64,000 bases of DNA, from positions 1-64,000 of the forward strand of contig JBDIVS010000005.1 of assembly GCA_039794245.1 (NCBI GenBank), read 5' to 3'. The notes under the pieces are model-generated. The model searched no databases and was not told the DNA's origin. It worked only from the letters and a program-made list of their open reading frames with translations. Below, in pieces: positions 7,242 to 18,500 of the stretch. The stretch's first letter is position 1; the number at the start of each line of letters is the position of its first letter. A program made the translations under genes and the position numbers. The stretch comes from DAITQM01 sp039794245 (GTDB lineage: Bacteria; Pseudomonadota; Gammaproteobacteria; Xanthomonadales; Wenzhouxiangellaceae).

Positions 7242-8162
7242 CTATCCATCGTAAACAAAAGTGAAATCGATCTCGCGCTGAAAAACGCTCTCGAACCCGC
7301 GGTACGGCAATTCGCCGGAGCGTAACACGGCGTTGACGATGGAGCGCCGCGTCGCTTCGTCGGCGTTGCACGGCGCGATCGGCGTGGCGCTGATCACCTC
7401 GCCGCCGGGAATCTGCACGACGCGCATCCGGCAGCGCAAGCCCGGACGGGCAGTCGGCGGGCGGAGCCAGTTGCTCGTCACCTGGGCTGTGATCGCCGCG
7501 ATATAACGGTCGGTCAGCGTCGCGACGGCCTGCGCCTCGGCCGCTTCGGTTGCCGCCTGTTGGGCCGCGGCTGCGGCGGCGGCGCGCTCGGCGGCCTGGC
7601 GCTCAGCCTCGCGCGCCGCGGCATCGCGGGCCAGCCGTTCGGCCTGTTCGCGCGCCGTCTTTTCCAGCGCCTGGCGTTCGGCGCGCAGCTTTTCGAGTTC
7701 GCGCTGGCGGGCCAGTTCCGTTTCGGCGGCCCGGCGCCGGGCCTCCTCCTCACGGCGCCGTGCCTCGGCCAGCACCTGTTCACGGCGCAGCTTAGCCTCG
7801 CGCTCGCGCTGCCTTTCGAGTTCCGTCGCGCGCTGGCGGGCCGCTTCCTGTTCGCGCTGCTGCTGCGCTTCGAGTTCGCGCTTCCGGCGCTCGTGCTCGG
7901 CGGCCTGTCGCGCCGCCTGTTCGGCGCGCTCACGCTCGATCTGCCGTTGTGCCGCGGCGGCGGCATCGAGCGGCGCCGAATCGACGATGCGCACCGCCAA
8001 ATCGAGCGCCGGCCTGGGCGGCGAACGCCAGCGCCAGTCCAGCGTGCCGAAGACCAGCATGATAAAAAAAATCACATGGACGAAAAAGACCTGCGCCAGG
8101 TCGACCAGAAGCTCGCGCCCCGGGTGGCCGCCACCCGCCCGCCAGGCAACGGCCTGGCTCAT
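7242..8162 (-). CDS. tolA: Cell envelope integrity protein TolA
   Basis: TolA spans the periplasm and relays inner-membrane energy from TolQR to TolB/Pal. The 306 residues show one N-terminal membrane segment (VFFVHVIFFIMLVFGTL, about 26-42). A long Ala/Glu/Arg/Gln coiled coil follows (about 70-215, many repeats such as REREAKLRREQ). The C-terminal globular domain (about 215-306) has paired cysteines in CRMRVVQIPGGEV...APCN. The start overlaps the tolR stop by 4 bp. The coiled coil is low-complexity, so exact length varies between relatives. Confidence 0.94.
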   Translation of the reverse strand: MSQAVAWRAGGGHPGRELLVDLAQVFFVHVIFFIMLVFGTLDWRWRSPPRPALDLAVRIVDSAPLDAAAAAQRQIERERAEQAARQAAEHERRKRELEAQQQREQEAARQRATELERQREREAKLRREQVLAEARRREEEARRRAAETELARQRELEKLRAERQALEKTAREQAERLARDAAAREAERQAAERAAAAAAAQQAATEAAEAQAVATLTDRYIAAITAQVTSNWLRPPTARPGLRCRMRVVQIPGGEVISATPIAPCNADEATRRSIVNAVLRSGELPYRGFESVFQREIDFTFVYDG

Positions 8163-8584
8163 CGCGCCTCGGCGGGCGGCGGATCGCTGAGCAGCCCGAC
8201 ACGCCGCACGCCGGCCTGTTGCAAGAGCACCATCGCCTGATAGACCTGGCCGTAACTCGTTTCCTGGTCGCCGCCGACCAGCACTTCGAGATCGGGGTTG
8301 TTGCGGACGAAGGCCTGTAATTTGGTGACCAGGGTCTCACCGTCGATCAGTTCCGGGCGGCCGTCGGTGGTCAGGTAGTAATCGCCGCGCCTGTCAACCG
8401 AGACGACCAGCGCGTTGAGTTCATCGCTGGCGATCGGCGCCGCTGCGGTATCGGGCAGATCGACCTCGACACCGAGATTGAGCAGCGGCGCGGTGATCAT
8501 GAAAATGACGAGCAGCACCAGCATCACGTCGATGTACGGCACGACGTTGATTTCGCCCATCAGCCGGCACTTGCGGCCGCGCAT
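8159..8584 (-). CDS. tolR: Proton-channel protein TolR
   Basis: TolR is the ExbD-type inner-membrane partner of TolQ that couples proton flow to TolA. The 141-residue protein has the classic INVVPYIDVMLVLLVIFMIT segment (about 10-30), including the membrane Asp needed for proton movement, then a periplasmic domain with DGETLVTKLQAF and VLVGGDQETSYGQV. It shares one base with tolQ upstream and overlaps tolA by 4 bp, which points to tight translational coupling. Confidence 0.96.
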   Translation of the reverse strand: MRGRKCRLMGEINVVPYIDVMLVLLVIFMITAPLLNLGVEVDLPDTAAAPIASDELNALVVSVDRRGDYYLTTDGRPELIDGETLVTKLQAFVRNNPDLEVLVGGDQETSYGQVYQAMVLLQQAGVRRVGLLSDPPPAEAR

Positions 8585-9285
8585 CAGGCCCCTCCGGCGC
8601 CGTGCAACTGGCGTTCGATGAGGGTGATGAATTCTTCCTTGAAGTTGTCGTAACGCAATTCAAGCCGCTCGACCTGGTTGGAATAGCGGTTGTAGGCGAT
8701 CACCGCCGGGATCGCCGCCAACAACCCCATCGCGGTGGCGATCAGTGCTTCGGAAATGCCCGGGGCGACCATCGCGATCGTCGCCTGGTGGGCGCTGCCG
8801 AGGGCGTGGAACGAGGTCATGATGCCCCAGACGGTGCCGAACAGGCCGATATACGGGCTGGTCGAACCAACGGTGGCGAGAAAACTCAGGTGCTGTTCGA
8901 GGCGGTCGGTCTCGCGGGTCAGCACCAGGCGCATGGCGCGCTGCACGCCCTCGACGACGGTTTCGGCGCGCCGCCGCTCGCGGCCGAGGCGGGCGAATTC
9001 GGTATAACCGGCGTCGAAAATCCGCTCGATGCCGGTCAGCGCCGCGGCATCGCGCTGCATGCCCTGGTGGATCTTGGTGAGATCGGCGCCCGACCAGAAG
9101 CGCTCCTCAAAATCGTCGGCGCCGCGCAGCGCACGGCGCACCATCCGGTGTTTGCGGACGATCACCCACCACGAGGTCAGCGAGGCGGCGACGAGGACCG
9201 CCATCACCGCCTGGACCATCACGCTGGCCGAGAAGATCAACTCGAGGACAGGCAGGGTGTTTTGGGCTACGGCTTGTTCCGGCAT
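8584..9285 (-). CDS. tolQ: Proton-channel protein TolQ
   Basis: TolQ is a MotA/TolQ/ExbB-type inner-membrane protein that forms the motor pentamer with TolR. The 233 residues show a first membrane helix at about 20-42 (VMAVLVAASLTSWWVIV). A cytoplasmic loop is followed by the family core TVGSTSPYIGLFGTVWGIM at about 137-155 and a third helix ISEALIATAMGLLAAIPAVIAYN. It lies 27 bp downstream of ybgC in the usual ybgC-tolQRAB order. Confidence 0.96.
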   Translation of the reverse strand: MPEQAVAQNTLPVLELIFSASVMVQAVMAVLVAASLTSWWVIVRKHRMVRRALRGADDFEERFWSGADLTKIHQGMQRDAAALTGIERIFDAGYTEFARLGRERRRAETVVEGVQRAMRLVLTRETDRLEQHLSFLATVGSTSPYIGLFGTVWGIMTSFHALGSAHQATIAMVAPGISEALIATAMGLLAAIPAVIAYNRYSNQVERLELRYDNFKEEFITLIERQLHGAGGA

Positions 9286-9312
9286 GGCAATGGCTTCGTC
9301 GAGGAAAACGGT

Positions 9313-9736
9313 TCAATCATTTCGTTGCAGCGCCAGCAGGATCTCCGCTGGAATGCGCCGCGGCTTGAAGTCGGCGGCGGTGACACATGCGGCATGGACC
9401 GTGGCCCGGGCCAGAGGTTCGCCGCTGCGGCGCAAAACCTGCGCCAGGCGCAGGCTGGCGCGGCCGACCGCCTCGCAGGCGACCGTGGCTTCGAGTTCAT
9501 CGTCGAGCCGCGCCGGGCGGATGAAATCGAGGGCCATCCGATAGACGGTAAAGACAAGATGGTGCGCCGCTTGCAGTTCGCTTTGCGCAAAACCCAGGTG
9601 GCGCAGCCATTCGGTCCTGGCCCGTTCGAAAAAATGCAGGTAGCGGGCATGATAGACCACGCCGCCGCCGTCGGTATCCTCCCAATAGACCCTGATCGGC
9701 CATGAAAAAGGCGTGCCCGCCCCGCTTCCCATCCCC

Positions 9737-9747
<11 letters not shown>
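9313..9747 (-). CDS. ybgC: Tol-Pal-associated acyl-CoA thioesterase YbgC
   Basis: YbgC is a cytoplasmic hotdog-fold thioesterase acting on short acyl-CoA or acyl-ACP. The 144-residue product has the 4HBT active loop YWEDTDGGGVVYHARYLHF near residues 21-39 and the helix RARTEWLRHLGF. Residues 1-16 are a variable lead, so the true start could be a few codons later (Met6). It overlaps the end of ruvB by 11 bp, linking the ruv and tol blocks in one transcript, as is common in gammaproteobacteria. Confidence 0.94.
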
Positions 9748-10819
<1,072 letters not shown>

Positions 10820-10826
10820 CTCATCC

Positions 10827-11408
10827 TCACGGTTTCAGCACCGCACGCAGGGCGCGGCGGATCAACTCAGCCACCTCAAGTTCCGGTGCCTTGACCAAGC
10901 CGACCAGGCGGGCCGCCTCGGCCGGTTTGTAGCCGAGGGCGACCAGTGCCGCCTGCGCTTCACTCTCCCGGCCGCCGGCCACGGTGGCACCCGGAACCCC
11001 GGCGCCGGCCGCGATCCGGTCGCGCAGTTCGACGACCAGGCGCTCGGCGGTCTTGCGGCCGATGCCCGGCAGCCGGATCAGTGCCGCCACATTGCCCTCG
11101 GCGATCAACGCCCCGAACTCGGCAGCCGTTGCCCCGGACAGAATATTCAGCGCCAGCCGCGCGCCCACGCCGCTGACTTTCAGCAACTGCCGGAACAACC
11201 GCCGCTGGGCCTCGTCGAGAAAACCGAACAATGCCTGGCCGTCCTCGCGGACGTGCAGATGGGTGATCAGGCGCACTTTTTCACCGGTCGCCGGCAGGTC
11301 GGCGAACACCGAAAGCGGCGTTTCTACCTCGTAACCGACACCGTGCACATCGACCAGCACGATGGGCGGTGCCTTGTGAACGATGGTGCCTTCGAGACTG
11401 CCGATCAT
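10827..11408 (-). CDS. ruvA: Holliday junction DNA-binding protein RuvA
   Basis: RuvA forms the tetramer that holds the junction open and loads RuvB. The 193 residues have an N-terminal OB fold (MIGSLEGTIVHKAPP...VDVHGVGYEV), a central helix-hairpin-helix domain (LLKVSGVGARLALNILSG and LIRLPGIGRKTAERLVVEL) and a small C-terminal RuvB-contacting domain (EAQAALVALGYKPAEAARLV). It lies 13 bp downstream of ruvC. Confidence 0.97.
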   Translation of the reverse strand: MIGSLEGTIVHKAPPIVLVDVHGVGYEVETPLSVFADLPATGEKVRLITHLHVREDGQALFGFLDEAQRRLFRQLLKVSGVGARLALNILSGATAAEFGALIAEGNVAALIRLPGIGRKTAERLVVELRDRIAAGAGVPGATVAGGRESEAQAALVALGYKPAEAARLVGLVKAPELEVAELIRRALRAVLKP

Positions 11409-11421
11409 GGTCCGGATTCAC

Positions 11422-11904
11422 TCATTGCCAGCGGCGGGCGGTCTGCCGGTGGTGATAATGGCAGATTGCCACCGCCAGCGCATCCGCTGCATCCTCGGCA
11501 AGCGGTTCGGTCAAGCCGAGCATCAGCCGGACCATGTGCTGCACCTGGTGTTTATCGGCCCGGCCGCGGCCGACCAGCGCCATCTTGACGGCGGTCGGCG
11601 CATATGCCTTCACCTCGAGGCCGGCGCGGACGATGGCGGTGAGCGCCGCGCCGCGCGCCTGGCCGAGTTTCAGTGCCGAGACCGGGTTACGGCTGACGAA
11701 GACCTCCTCCACCGCCGCCTCGTCCGGGCGGTGGGTGGCGATCAACTCACTCAACTCCCCGAAAATCACCCCGAGGCGCGAGGCATGGTCGCCGTCCGGC
11801 GTGGTGATGACGCCCTGCCAGACGAGCGCCGGCCGCCCGGCATCGCCAGCGATCACCGCCACCCCGGTGCGCCGTGAACCCGGGTCGATGCCGAGGATAC
11901 GCAA
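11422..11904 (-). CDS. ruvC: Crossover junction endodeoxyribonuclease RuvC
   Basis: RuvC is the dimeric Mg-dependent nuclease that resolves Holliday junctions. The 160-residue sequence begins MRILGIDPGSRRTGVAV, with catalytic Asp7, continues with AAVEEVFVSRNP (second acidic residue) and ends with the acidic cluster AEDAADALAVAICHYH, giving the RNase-H-like active site. Its length is close to the usual 160-175. The order yebC-ruvC-ruvA-ruvB is conserved. Confidence 0.96.
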   Translation of the reverse strand: MRILGIDPGSRRTGVAVIAGDAGRPALVWQGVITTPDGDHASRLGVIFGELSELIATHRPDEAAVEEVFVSRNPVSALKLGQARGAALTAIVRAGLEVKAYAPTAVKMALVGRGRADKHQVQHMVRLMLGLTEPLAEDAADALAVAICHYHHRQTARRWQ

Positions 11905-11958
11905 GGTTCAGCCGCTCACGGCAGGTGGCGCGGCGGCGCCCGGATGATTCATCCGGGC

Positions 11959-12696
11959 TCAGCCCCACGCCTCGTCCGGAATCCCAGCGTTGGACCAGAC
12001 ATTTTGCGTGTCATCGAGATCCTCGAGCTGGTCGATGAGCTTCAGTACTTTATGTGCCGTTTCGATATCGAGATCCACCTCGACATCGGCACGCATCGTC
12101 ACCTCGGCGTTGGCCGGCTCGAACCCGCCACCGGCCAATGCCTGTTTGACGGCCAGGAACTCGCCCGGCGCGGTGAGCACTTCGAGCGAGCCGTCGTCGG
12201 CGCTTTGGACATCCTCGGCGCCGGCCTCGATCGCCGCCTCGATGAGCTTCTCCTCGTCGGTCCCCGGCGGATAATCGAGCACCCCCTGCTGCCGGAAGAG
12301 ATAAGACACCGAGCCGTCGGTGCCGAGATTGCCGCCGCTTTTGCCGAACGCATGGCGGACCTCGGCAACAGTCCGGTTGCGATTGTCGGTCAGACACTCG
12401 ACCAAGATCGCGACCCCGCCCGGGCCGTAGCCCTCGTAGGTGATCTGCTCGTATTCGACCCCCTCCAACTCACCGGTGGCCTTTTTTATCGCCCGCTCGA
12501 CCGTATCGCGCGGCATGTTCGCGGCAAACGCCTTATCAACCGCCAGGCGCAACCGGGGATTGGCCGCCGGATCGCCGCCGCCAGCGCGGGCGGCGACCGC
12601 AATCTCGCGGATCAGGCGAGTGAAAATCTTGCCGCGTTTTTTATCCTGCGCATTCTTGCGGTGCTGGATATTCGCCCATTTACTGTGACCGGCCAT
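11959..12696 (-). CDS. yebC: YebC/PmpR family translation/DNA-binding regulator
   Basis: This is a member of the YebC/TACO1 family, cytoplasmic proteins reported as transcriptional regulators and as factors that help ribosomes through difficult stretches. The 245 residues start MAGHSKWANIQHRKNAQDKK, the family signature. They continue with GGDPAANPRLRLAVDKAFAAN, the EGYGPGGVAILVECLTDNRNRT core and the C-terminal LIDQLEDLDDTQNVWSNA. Start and length are as expected. It heads the leftward yebC-ruvCAB-ybgC-tol run; its promoter should lie in 12697-12981. Confidence 0.96.
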   Translation of the reverse strand: MAGHSKWANIQHRKNAQDKKRGKIFTRLIREIAVAARAGGGDPAANPRLRLAVDKAFAANMPRDTVERAIKKATGELEGVEYEQITYEGYGPGGVAILVECLTDNRNRTVAEVRHAFGKSGGNLGTDGSVSYLFRQQGVLDYPPGTDEEKLIEAAIEAGAEDVQSADDGSLEVLTAPGEFLAVKQALAGGGFEPANAEVTMRADVEVDLDIETAHKVLKLIDQLEDLDDTQNVWSNAGIPDEAWG

Positions 12697-12981
12697 CTCG
12701 ATTCCATCGGGGAGACAAGCAGCCGATTATTTTAACCCGTTCCTCGTTCCTCATTCCACGTTCCTGGTTCTTCGTCATTCTCGCGGCGATTTCTCCCGCT
12801 CGCGCCTGTCGGCGTGCGTCCATGCCCAGGCAGGAGGGAAAGAGGCGAACCCCCGAGCGGCCTGCGCCGCCGTGTTCCGGTGAGGGCGATGCCGCCCGGG
12901 TGCCGCTCGTCGGCCATTTACCGCCGTTCGTCGGAAAAGTCTTTACAATCGGCGACCAAGCCCTTGAAAATACGAGCGATC
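12697..12981. other. Divergent intergenic region between yebC and the pilin operon
   Basis: This 285-bp stretch must carry promoters for both the leftward yebC-ruv-tol block and the rightward minor-pilin operon. A run of degenerate GTTCCTC/GTTCCT units (about 12739-12772) stands out as simple repeat sequence. I see no credible small gene or sigma-54 box; the longer upstream starts of the first pilin frame fall here but are not supported. Confidence 0.4.
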
Positions 12982-13518
12982 ATGAATACCCGACCCACTG
13001 GATTCACGCTGCTCGAGCTGCTGATCACGATCACCGTGCTGGCGCTCCTGGTCTCGCTCGCCGTGCCAAGCATGGTTACCTTCATCAACAACAACCGCTT
13101 GCAGGCGCAGACCGACGAGATCGTCACGGCGTTGAATATCGCCCGCTCGCAGGCCGCGGTGCGCCGCCAGACCGCGGGCGTTTGCTCGACAACCGACGGC
13201 ATCAACTGTACCGACGCTGCCTGGGATCAGGGCTGGCTGGTCTGGTTGGACACCGACGGCACAGTGACGCCAACCGGGCCCGGACCCACCGACACCATCG
13301 AACGCGTCAGCCTTTACGGTGTTGGCGTTCCGGCGGCACAGCGCGTCACCGTCACCGCCGGAATCACCAACCCGATTCTTTTTAACTCAGCCGGCATCGC
13401 CAATTTCGCCAGCGTACCCGCGGCCACATTTACCGTCAGCAAGTCCGGGGCGCAGGTGACCAATACGATCAGCATGACGCCGTTCGGCCAGATCACCGTA
13501 ACCGAGTCCGCGCCGTGA
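12982..13518 (+). CDS. Type IV pilus minor pilin FimT/GspH family
   Basis: This 178-residue pseudopilin helps prime the type IV pilus fibre. The ATG at 12982 gives a short basic leader ending in G before FTLLELL, the prepilin peptidase (PilD) site with Glu at +5. A hydrophobic helix follows (LITITVLALLVSLAVPSMV), then the GspH/FimT globular domain (IARSQAAVRRQTAGVCST). Paired Cys (VCST, INCTD) could form a disulfide. An open frame extends 168 bp upstream, but that stretch is out of character and was excluded. It opens the operon fimT-pilV-pilW-pilX-pilY1-pilY2-pilE. Confidence 0.92.
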   Translation: MNTRPTGFTLLELLITITVLALLVSLAVPSMVTFINNNRLQAQTDEIVTALNIARSQAAVRRQTAGVCSTTDGINCTDAAWDQGWLVWLDTDGTVTPTGPGPTDTIERVSLYGVGVPAAQRVTVTAGITNPILFNSAGIANFASVPAATFTVSKSGAQVTNTISMTPFGQITVTESAP

Positions 13519-14078
13519 AGTTACCGCCCATGAACAGAAAGGCATCCACCGCCGCCGGTTACACCCTGATCGAAGTGATGATCGCGGTGTTCGTGCTGTC
13601 GATCGGTCTGGTCGCCCTCGGCTTTTTGCAGGTGGTCAGCGTCCAGACCAGTTACAACGCCCACAACCGGGCGCTGGCCAGCATCGCGGCGCAGGATATG
13701 GCCGAGCGGATCCGCGCCAATCTGGCCGGCTACACAGCAAACCAGCATGCCAATCTGACGGTTGGCGGCGGCAGCGGCACGGACTGCGACGGCAACAGTG
13801 TCAATTGCACCCCACAGCAACTGACCGATGCCGACTTCGCCCGCTGGCAACAACAATTGGCCGCCGTGTTGCCCCAGGGGCAAGGCATACTGTGCATGGA
13901 CGGTACGGACGGCGATATCAACGACGGCGAGCCGGGCGCCGCGCTGTGCAGCGGCGCCGGCAAGAACGTCATCAAGATCTTCTGGCGCGAAAGCCTGAGC
14001 CAGTCCGACGCCAACGCCCCGGCCGGCCAGGCACAGGACAATGTCTGGCGCGCCTTCGGACTGGCGATGTTCCCATGA
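13515..14078 (+). CDS. pilV: Type IV pilus modification/minor pilin PilV
   Basis: This minor pilin of 187 residues carries the leader ending G before YTLIEVMIAVFVLSIGLVAL, the class III signal with Glu5. After the helix come LASIAAQDMAERIRANLAGY and a Cys-containing globular part, typical of PilV. The GTG at 13515 overlaps the upstream stop. An ATG at 13530 would give a shorter, more usual 10-residue leader and may be the real start; neither has a strong ribosome site. PilV acts in the PilVWXE-FimU priming complex with PilY1. Confidence 0.9.
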   Translation: MKLPPMNRKASTAAGYTLIEVMIAVFVLSIGLVALGFLQVVSVQTSYNAHNRALASIAAQDMAERIRANLAGYTANQHANLTVGGGSGTDCDGNSVNCTPQQLTDADFARWQQQLAAVLPQGQGILCMDGTDGDINDGEPGAALCSGAGKNVIKIFWRESLSQSDANAPAGQAQDNVWRAFGLAMFP

Positions 14079-14941
14079 AACGATTCCGCACCACGCCGTA
14101 CCAACCGGAACCGCCGCGCCGCGATGGGGGTTTCAGCGTGATCGAACTGATGGTCGCAATCGGCATCACCGCCGCGTTGCTGCTCGGCATCGTCCAGGTG
14201 TTCAACAGCGCCAAGGCGAGCTACAGCGTCCAGACCGGTCTGGCGCAGGCCCAGGAAAGCGCGCGCTACGCCGCCGCCTTTATGCAGCGCCACCTGCGCG
14301 AGGCCGGTTATTACCCGTTTGCGCAAACCCTGAATTCAACTATCGATATGAACTGGACACTGCTGCCCAACCAGGTGCCGCCGCCGGTCTCGCCTGCCTC
14401 GGTTGAAGGTGGCGGGATGGCAAGCGACAGCATCACCGTGAACTATTTCAGCGAGCGTGACTGCTTCGATCAGCTCAACGCCAATACTATGACAATCGCC
14501 CTGCCCGGCAATCCGGCCGTCACCGCCCCCAATCTGTGGCACAAGCAGGTGACCTTCAGCCAAAATGCGGTGAACAACCAACTGGTCTATACCTGCGCCT
14601 ACGGGCAGCCGACCCCGGCTGGGGCACCGCCGGTGCAAATCGCCAATCAGCCAATGATCGACGGTGTTTATACGCTGCAATTCCTGTATGGCCTCGATAT
14701 CGACAACGACGACAGCCCCGATCGCTACGTCGATGCCTCAACGGTGTCGGGCGCCGGCGGTTTCGCCAATGTCGTCAGCATCCAGATCGGCCTGATTACC
14801 GGGATGACACAGCCGGTCTCGACGCTGCCGGTCGATGCCAACCCGATCAACCTGTTCGGCACCAATTTCCCGGAGACCGGCCAGAACCTGATCCGCCGCG
14901 GCGTGGTCGCCACCGTGCAACTGAGGAACCTGACGATATGA
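14075..14941 (+). CDS. pilW: Type IV pilus minor pilin PilW
   Basis: This 288-residue minor pilin starts at the ATG at 14075, overlapping the pilV stop as ATGA. The leader ends in GG before FSVIELMVAIGITAALLLGI, with Glu5. The domain that follows has the PilW-type QESARYAAAFMQRHLREAGY helix and ends IRRGVVATVQLRNLTI. An acidic loop (DIDNDDSPDRY) might bind metal. A much longer upstream frame is out-of-frame overlap with pilV and was ignored. Role: joins PilV/PilX in the initiating tip complex. Confidence 0.92.
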   Translation: MKRFRTTPYQPEPPRRDGGFSVIELMVAIGITAALLLGIVQVFNSAKASYSVQTGLAQAQESARYAAAFMQRHLREAGYYPFAQTLNSTIDMNWTLLPNQVPPPVSPASVEGGGMASDSITVNYFSERDCFDQLNANTMTIALPGNPAVTAPNLWHKQVTFSQNAVNNQLVYTCAYGQPTPAGAPPVQIANQPMIDGVYTLQFLYGLDIDNDDSPDRYVDASTVSGAGGFANVVSIQIGLITGMTQPVSTLPVDANPINLFGTNFPETGQNLIRRGVVATVQLRNLTI

Positions 14942-15561
14942 CACCGACTACTCGCCTCGCTGCACAGCGCGGTTCGGCGCTGCTGCTCGGCCTGTTGATC
15001 CTGATCGTACTGACCCTGCTCGGCATTGTCGCCGCCAGCAACAGCGTGATCGAGGAGCGGTTGACCGGCACCTACCGCGAGATGGTGACGGCTCAGGAAG
15101 CCGCCGAGGATGCGCTGCGCGATACCGAATTCAGACTACTGGCGGTGCTGCGTGCCCCCGGCTATCGCCCGGCAAGCGATGGGGCGCTGGGTCCGGACGG
15201 ATGCGTTGCCTCCGGAACCCCCTGTTCGAGCGGCGGCGCCGGCGTCATCCCGGACGATCTTTTCATAGGCCAGATCAGCGGTTCGCTCGCCGCGCAAACC
15301 CCTGCCTGGTGGGCAACGAATGGGATCGCCTACGGCGTAGATCCGCTTAATGGCGGTGCTCCCGTAGCACAGATTCCGTCGGTCTCGACACAGCCACTCA
15401 CCTACCCGGAACTGATTCATGTAGAGTGCGACGACGTTGGCGAATTTGGCTGTCAACGAAGAATTTTATATTATCGCATTACCAGTATCGGTTTCGGTGC
15501 CCGTCCGGAAAACAGTGTGGTGCTCGAATCAACGTTCGCCTCAGCGGTGACGAATAGATGA
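14938..15561 (+). CDS. pilX: Type IV pilus assembly protein PilX
   Basis: This 207-residue minor pilin starts at the ATG at 14938, overlapping the pilW stop. The leader ends QRG before SALLLGLLILIVLTLLGIV; as is usual for PilX there is no Glu at +5. ASNSVIEERLTGTYREMVTAQEAAEDALRDTE is the typical PilX N-terminal helix continuation (cited in part only). Cys pairs appear later (CVASGTPC). It overlaps pilY1 in the longer reading of that gene. Confidence 0.9.
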   Translation: MTPTTRLAAQRGSALLLGLLILIVLTLLGIVAASNSVIEERLTGTYREMVTAQEAAEDALRDTEFRLLAVLRAPGYRPASDGALGPDGCVASGTPCSSGGAGVIPDDLFIGQISGSLAAQTPAWWATNGIAYGVDPLNGGAPVAQIPSVSTQPLTYPELIHVECDDVGEFGCQRRILYYRITSIGFGARPENSVVLESTFASAVTNR

Positions 15562-15590
15562 AACATGCTGCGCCTGGAGGACAGTACATC

Positions 15591-18500
15591 ATGAATGCCA
15601 AACCCCTGCACCGCCGGCTGCCGATCGCCGCCGCCGCCTTCTCCATTGCGTGGTCCGCCGGCGTTTCGTTCCCGGCGCACGCAATGTTGCTCGATCTGCC
15701 GAACAACCCATTGTTCCTGGGCTTCGGCGTCGTACCCAACGTCTTTATCGAACTCGACGATTCCGGTTCGATGGACTGGGAAACGCTGACCGCCGACCAC
15801 TTTATCTCATGCCGCTACACGCCCGTCGCCGGTACGCCGTGCGCTGATTTTGGGCCGTGGCGCGATACCATGGTGCATATCGGGCCCAACGGTACCGCCG
15901 TCAACTGGTTCTACTACTCCGACGTCGGCGAAAGTGCCTATGCCCACAACTGCCCGGGGTGGAGCGGCACCAGCGGCGCATCGACCCGCGACTGCCTGAG
16001 CCGTGGCGTCGATCCGATCGATCTCGACTGGCGGTTTTTCTCGAGCGATCTCAACATTATTTTCTTCGACCCCAAGGTGACCTATCTGCCGTGGCGCGGT
16101 TTTCCGGACGCCGATTTCAATAGTGCCCGGGCCAACCCGCAGTCGGGACGCCCGGGCTTTACGCAAACCACGGATCTCAATGCGTTTGGCGGATTCAAGT
16201 TCGCGGTATGGATCGATAACAAGGGTTTTCCGGAAGCCACCGGCCCGAAGCCGAATCCGGCCAACCCGACCAATACCGCAAACGCCAAGGTCGATCTTTG
16301 GGACAGCTATATCCGCGTGACTGTAACCAACACTACCCTCACCTGCGCCAGGATCGACCACTCGCCTTCTGGCAGCAACCTCAATCCCTCGACCACCGCG
16401 CTCGATGCGGCAAGCTGTGCGCCTTTCATCAACAACCAGACCCTCGCTGAACTGAAACAGAACATCGCCAACTGGTACCAATATGCCCGGCGCCGGCACA
16501 TGGTGGCGCGCGGCGCGATCAATGACGTGGTACTCGCCGCCCCCGACTTCCGTTACGGCATCTCGCTGATCAACCAATGGGATCAATTGTTCGTCGAGAT
16601 GCCGGCGGCGGGAACCACCAATTTCACCACCCACAACGACAGCCTGCGGCAGCAGTTGCTCGACCATCCATGGAGCGCCTTCGGCACGCCGCTGCGCAAC
16701 GCCTTGAAGCGAACCGGCGATTATTACGCCGACGACCTGCCCGGCAAACCGAGCCCGATCATCGAAAGTTGCCAGAAGAACTTCACGCTGCTGTTCACCG
16801 ACGGTTTCTGGAACGGCGGCGACCCCGGTGTCGGCAATGTCGATGGCGACACTCAGAGCAACACGCTGGCCGACGTGGCGCGTGCCTTTTACGACACCGA
16901 TCTCGCCACCTCGCTCCCCAACGACGTGCCGATCGACGCATTCGACGATAACGCCCGCCAGCATATGGTGACCTACACCGTGGCCTACGGCCTGCCGACC
17001 GGCCTGATCGATACCGATGACGACGGCTGGCCCAATCCGCCGCTCGTCGAATCGAGTCCGGAATGGTGGAACACCAGCGGCAACCCCATCCAGCGAGTCG
17101 ACGACCTGTGGCACGCGGCATTCAACGCCCGCGGCCAATTCATCGCCGCACAGCGGCCGCAGGAAGTGGTCGATGGCATCTTCGAGGTCTTGCAGAATAT
17201 CGCGCTGCGCGCCGGCTCGGCGGCCTCCGGCGCCGCCAACACCGGCTCGTTCTCGGCCGCAAGCCGGGTGTTCCAGGCCCGTTTCGACAGCCGCGACTGG
17301 CACGGCGAAGTGCTGGCCTTTCCAGTCAACCCGGACGGCAGTACGTCAACCGTTCCCGACTGGGAAGCACACGTCGCACTCAATAGCCGCTCACCGGCGA
17401 GCCGCACGATCGTGACTTACGATCCGGTCACCGGCAACGGGGTCAACTTCGATACCAGCTTCGCGCCGCTCCTTGCCGCCTTGTCGATCGCCCCCGATAC
17501 CGGCCTGCCGGATACGCTCGGCGACGAGCGCCTGGCCTATTTGCGGGGCGACCGCAGCCGTGAAGGCACCGATTTCCGCACCCGCAACTTCGTGCTCGGC
17601 GACCTGGTCAATTCCGACCCCGAATTCGTCGGCGCGCCGGGCTTTTTCTTCGGCTTCAACGGTTATCCCGCCTTCTTCGACGCCAACCACAACCGCCGCC
17701 AGGCGCTCTATATCGGCGGCAACGACGGCATGCTGCACGCTTTCGCCACCGATAACGGCGCCGAACTGTTCGCTTATGTACCAAGCCGGGTGATCCCCCG
17801 CCTCAACCGGCTGACCGATCCGGGTTACACGCACGAGTTTTTCGTTGACGGTTCACCGCGTTACGGCGACGCGTTTTTCGGCGGCGACTGGCATTCGGTG
17901 CTGGCCGGCGGCCTGCGCTCCGGTGGGCAACTGGTCTATGCGCTCGAGATCACCAATCCGGAAGCCTTCGGGCCGGGCAGCGTATTGTGGGAGTTCACCG
18001 ATCAGGACGACGCCGACCTTGGCTTTACGTTCAGCCGGCCACAGATCGCCCGGATGCAGAACAACCGCTGGGCGGTGATTTTCGGCAACGGCTACAACAA
18101 CACACTGGATGATGGCAATGCCTCGACCACCGGCCAGGCGGCGCTCTATATCCTGTTTATCGACGGCGGCCTGGACGGCAACTGGACGGCGAGCGATTTC
18201 CGCAAGATCACGGTCGGCACCCCCGATGCGGCAAATCCGAACGGCCTGGCCGAACCGGCAGTCGTCGATCTCGACAACGACTCCAAGGTGGACATGATTT
18301 ATGCCGGCGACATCAAGGGCAACCTATGGAAGTTCGATGTTTCGTCGTCAGACCCGGGAAGCTGGGCGGTCGATTTCAGCGGTCAGCCGCTGTTCCGTGC
18401 CCGTGACGGTTCCAACCTGACACAATCGATCACCAGCCGGCCGTCGGTGAAGCGCCACCCGGCTGGCATCAACCAGGGCGTGTTGGTGCTGTTCGGCACG

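Noticed and set aside
12732..12917. Leftward 61-codon ORF upstream of yebC
   Set aside because: It lies in the simple-repeat promoter region, has no motif and a composition typical of noise.
15807..17303. Leftward 498-codon ORF opposite pilY1
   Set aside because: It is antisense to an intact PilY1 frame with clear domains; no ribosome site or motif.
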